From positions 3,403,165 through 3,467,164 of the forward strand of contig NZ_JAALDK010000001.1 in the NCBI RefSeq assembly GCF_013366925.1: a stretch of DNA of 64,000 nucleotides, in the 5' to 3' direction. Positions 61,792-64,000 of this stretch are shown one piece after another. The position numbers and the translations under genes were made by a program. The stretch's first letter is position 1, and each line of letters opens with the position of its first letter. The DNA is from Paraburkholderia youngii. Its GTDB lineage: Bacteria > Pseudomonadota > Gammaproteobacteria > Burkholderiales > Burkholderiaceae. The notes beneath the pieces were generated by a model, which did no database searches, was not told where the DNA came from, and saw nothing but the letters and a program-made list of their open reading frames with translations.

Positions 61792-63579
61792 ATGGGGGAG
61801 ACATTGAGCGATTTGCAGCAGAACGAAGCCTTCGACGTCGTGGTGATCGGTGCGGGAGGAGCGGGCATGTCGGCGGCGCTGTTCGCGGCGATCGACGGCG
61901 CGCGCGTGCTGCTGGTCGAAAGCACCGAATACGTGGGCGGCACGACCGCGTACTCGGCCGGCACCACCTGGATACCGAACTCGCCGCACGGCCCGTCGAT
62001 CAATCCCGACGACAGCAGCGCCAACGCCGAGGGCTTTTTACGCCGCGCGGTCGGCGAGCACAGCAGCGAAGCGTTGCGTCGTGCGTTCCTACGGGCGGGG
62101 CCGCAGGCGGTCGCGCATATCGAGGCGAATTCGGACGTCAAGTATCGGGCGCGGCCGTTTCATCCGGACTATCTTTCGGAGCTCGAAGGCTCGACGCTGC
62201 GCGGCCGCGCGCTCGAACCGCTCGCGTTCGACGGCCGCAAGCTCGGCCGTCACTTCGCGCTGATCCGTCCGCCGATCCCCGAGTTCACGGTGCTCGGCGG
62301 CATGATGGTCGATCGCGACGACGTCGGGCATTTGCTCAATATGACGAAGTCGTTCCGGTCGCTGCGCCACGCGGTGAAACTGCTTGTACGGCATGCGCGC
62401 GACCGCATCAGCTGGCCGCGCGGCACGCGTCTCGTGATGGGCAATGCACTGATCGGCCGGCTGCTCTCTTCGCTGCTCGCGCGCGACGTCACAGTGCTCG
62501 TGAGCACGAAGCTCGAAGCGTTGCGCACGAACGCGAGCGGCGCGATCGACGGCATCACGCTGAGTCAGAACGGGCAGCGCCGGCAAATCTCGGTCACAGG
62601 TGGTGTGATTCTCGCGAGCGGCGGTTTCAACCGGCATCCGCAACGGCGCCGCGCGATGCTGCCGGATGCGGACCTCACGTGGTGCCCGGGCGCGCCGGGC
62701 CATACCGGCAGCGCGCAGGATCTCGCGCTCGCGGCGGGCGCGCGCTACGGCGAGGGCGCGCTCAGCAACGCGTTCTGGGCGCCGGTGTCGATACGCCAGC
62801 GCGCGGACGGCACGACCGCGGTGTTCCCACACTTCATCATGGATCGCGGCAAGCCCGGCATGATCGTCGTCAATCAGCAGGGGCGGCGCTTCCTGAACGA
62901 AAACACGTCGTATCACCTGTTCGGCATCGCGATGCAGGAAGCACATTGCAAGACCCCATCGGTGCCTGCCTACCTCGTCACCGACGCGGACGGCCTGTGC
63001 AAATACGGTCTCGGCATGGTGCGGCCGGGCGGCAAGGGCCTGGCGCCGTTTCTCGCGGACGGCTATCTGACGCAAGCCGCGACGCTCGACGAACTCGCTG
63101 CCAAGCTCGGCATCGACGCGGCCGGTCTCGCCGACAACGTCGCGCGGATCAACCACTACGCGAAAACCGGCGTCGACCCGGAATTCCAGCGCGGCACGAC
63201 CGACTATCAGCGCGCCAACGGCGACGCGAACTGGCCCGGCCCGAATCCGTGCCTCGGCCCGATCGTGCGCGCGCCGTTTTACGCGGTGCGGCTTTATCCC
63301 GGCGATATCGGCGCCGCGACCGGCCTCGTCGGCGACGACAAGGCTCGCGTGCTGAATCGCGACGATCAGCCGATCGGCGGCCTGTACGCGTGCGGCAACG
63401 ACCTGCAATCGGTGATGGGCGGTGTCTACCCGGCACCCGGCATCACGCTTGGACCGGGGCTCGCGTTCGCGTATCTGGCGGCGCGCGATGCGGCGATGCG
63501 CGCCAAAGCCGCGCGGGGCGATGCGGCGTCGTTCGTTGCGCGCGGCACGACCGAGACCGCCAACGAAAAGATCGTCTGA
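61792..63579 (+). CDS. FAD-dependent oxidoreductase, 3-ketosteroid-dehydrogenase (KstD)-like
   Basis: This 595-residue flavoprotein has the dinucleotide fold VVVIGAGGAGMSAALFAA and the YVGGTTAYSAGTTWIPN motif near 50. Its C-terminal FAD clamp is GNDLQSVMGGVYPAPGITLG, with PGLAFAYLAAR after it. ATG 61792 has AAGGAG 8 bases upstream. The fumarate-reductase/KstD family removes hydrogens next to a ketone. The substrate here is unknown; a cyclic ketone fits the AroE-like neighbour. A close paralogue starts at 63637. Confidence 0.8.
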   Translation: MGETLSDLQQNEAFDVVVIGAGGAGMSAALFAAIDGARVLLVESTEYVGGTTAYSAGTTWIPNSPHGPSINPDDSSANAEGFLRRAVGEHSSEALRRAFLRAGPQAVAHIEANSDVKYRARPFHPDYLSELEGSTLRGRALEPLAFDGRKLGRHFALIRPPIPEFTVLGGMMVDRDDVGHLLNMTKSFRSLRHAVKLLVRHARDRISWPRGTRLVMGNALIGRLLSSLLARDVTVLVSTKLEALRTNASGAIDGITLSQNGQRRQISVTGGVILASGGFNRHPQRRRAMLPDADLTWCPGAPGHTGSAQDLALAAGARYGEGALSNAFWAPVSIRQRADGTTAVFPHFIMDRGKPGMIVVNQQGRRFLNENTSYHLFGIAMQEAHCKTPSVPAYLVTDADGLCKYGLGMVRPGGKGLAPFLADGYLTQAATLDELAAKLGIDAAGLADNVARINHYAKTGVDPEFQRGTTDYQRANGDANWPGPNPCLGPIVRAPFYAVRLYPGDIGAATGLVGDDKARVLNRDDQPIGGLYACGNDLQSVMGGVYPAPGITLGPGLAFAYLAARDAAMRAKAARGDAASFVARGTTETANEKIV

Positions 63580-63580
63580 C

Positions 63581-63602
63581 GAACCAGGGGCACGCCTGGT
63601 TC
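63581..63602 (+). promoter_or_regulatory. Hairpin between the two flavoprotein genes
   Basis: GAACCAGG-GGCACG-CCTGGTTC is a perfect 8-bp stem right after the first flavoprotein stop. GAACCAGG repeats at 63603-63610. There is no T-run, so it may cause partial termination or stabilise the message. Confidence 0.5.
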
Positions 63603-63619
63603 GAACCAGGTTAAGAAGT

Positions 63620-63631
63620 GGAATAGTATTC
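63620..63631. promoter_or_regulatory. Palindromic operator, copy 2
   Basis: GGAATAGTATTC repeats 12 of the 13 bases of the operator at 61732. It ends 5 bases before the second flavoprotein start, where a bound repressor would block expression. Confidence 0.6.
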
Positions 63632-63636
63632 AACAA

Positions 63637-64000
63637 ATGCAGCACCAAGGATTTTCCCAACCGACGAAGCGAATGGCGATGAAGCGCGAACCGATCCTCG
63701 AATGCGATGTACTGGTGCTGGGTTCCGGCGCGGCGGGACTGTCTGCCGCGGTGACGGCAGCCACGCAAGGTCTGCGCGTGATGGTGGCCGAGAAGGCCGA
63801 CGTGTTCGGCGGCACGAGCGCATGGTCGGGTGGCTGGATGTGGATTCCGCGTAATCCGCTCGCGACGCGCGCGGGCATCGTCGAAGAATCCGAAGCATCG
63901 CGCACCTATCTGCGCAACGAACTCGGCGCCCACTACGATCCCGACAAGGTCGACGCGCTGCTTGATCGCGGTCCGGAAATGATCGAGTTTTTCGAGCGCG
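63637..64000 (+). CDS. FAD-dependent oxidoreductase, KstD-like (3' end outside window)
   Basis: The first 121 codons are present. The FAD fold VLVLGSGAAGLSAAVTAATQ is followed by DVFGGTSAWSGGWMWIPRN, the family motif near 50. ATG 63637 and ATG 63673 are both possible; the second removes 12 residues before the fold. It is a paralogue of the gene at 61792 and shares its palindromic operator, so the two are probably co-regulated and may act on the same ring system. Confidence 0.78.
   Translation, partial: MQHQGFSQPTKRMAMKREPILECDVLVLGSGAAGLSAAVTAATQGLRVMVAEKADVFGGTSAWSGGWMWIPRNPLATRAGIVEESEASRTYLRNELGAHYDPDKVDALLDRGPEMIEFFER

Noticed and set aside
62089..63933. Minus-strand open frame of 614 codons over the flavoprotein genes
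   Set aside because: Antisense to two good FAD-binding proteins and crossing the gap between them.

Overview
The window is from a high-GC (roughly mid-60s percent by eye) beta-proteobacterium of the Burkholderiaceae, most likely Paraburkholderia or a close relative. The codon use, the prpR/prpC/acnD/prpF layout, the PcaK/AAHS aromatic-acid transporters, the Psl/cepacian-like exopolysaccharide genes and the orphan effector/immunity gene style all fit that group. No rRNA, tRNA or CRISPR array was seen.

Layout. 1-5.9 kb: end of a tannase-family esterase, an AAHS-type MFS importer, 4-oxalomesaconate hydratase (ligJ), CHA aldolase (ligK) and a ModA-like binding protein without a signal peptide. 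Together they look like the lower gallate/protocatechuate 4,5-cleavage route fed by a tannase. 5.9-8.7 kb: TupA-like ATP-grasp protein, a GlxA-type AraC regulator and a long promoter region. 8.8-23.7 kb: exopolysaccharide cluster (autokinase, two GT4 and one GT2 glycosyltransferases, PslG-like glycosidase, Wzx flippase, Wzy-like polymerase on the opposite strand, manC, undecaprenyl-phosphate sugar transferase, sugar-transfer ATP-grasp protein). 23.7-26.9 kb: a lower-GC accessory patch with an RraA remnant and a T6SS-style operon (adaptor-like gene, lysozyme, LprI-like inhibitor) whose first gene is split by a 903-bp IS5-family element. 27-30.6 kb: LysR regulator, MFS sugar-acid transporter and enolase-superfamily dehydratase. 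30.6-38.5 kb: LacI regulator, two perfect operators, an ABC importer, GH42 beta-galactosidase and a decayed GH53 galactanase, i.e. a galactan/galacto-oligosaccharide locus. 38.6-44.7 kb: small exported protein, Lrp/LysE pair, pcaK, aspartoacylase-like hydrolase, a relic region and a tartrate/D-malate dehydrogenase.

44.9-49.2 kb is the most unusual stretch. It is a decayed array of effector and immunity-like genes: a duplicated 70-bp leader, three copies of a C-terminal tail with a twin CX10C cysteine pattern, several cytoplasmic immunity-like proteins, a frameshifted lysozyme coupled to a periplasmic partner, and a displaced piece of a prpR-like gene. 49.2-56.7 kb is the 2-methylcitrate (propionate) operon, with divergent prpR and a -24/-12 sigma-54 promoter but no prpB in the window. 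56.8-64 kb holds an MFS transporter, DUF305 protein, ABM monooxygenase, MDR oxidoreductase, a degenerate ABC ATPase, a shikimate-dehydrogenase-like protein and two KstD-like flavoproteins that share a palindromic operator.

Functionally the window is mostly catabolic (plant aromatics, galactan, sugar acids, tartrate, propionate) plus surface polysaccharide, with two interbacterial-competition patches between the conserved blocks. All assignments rest on reading motifs in the sequence; no database search was run.
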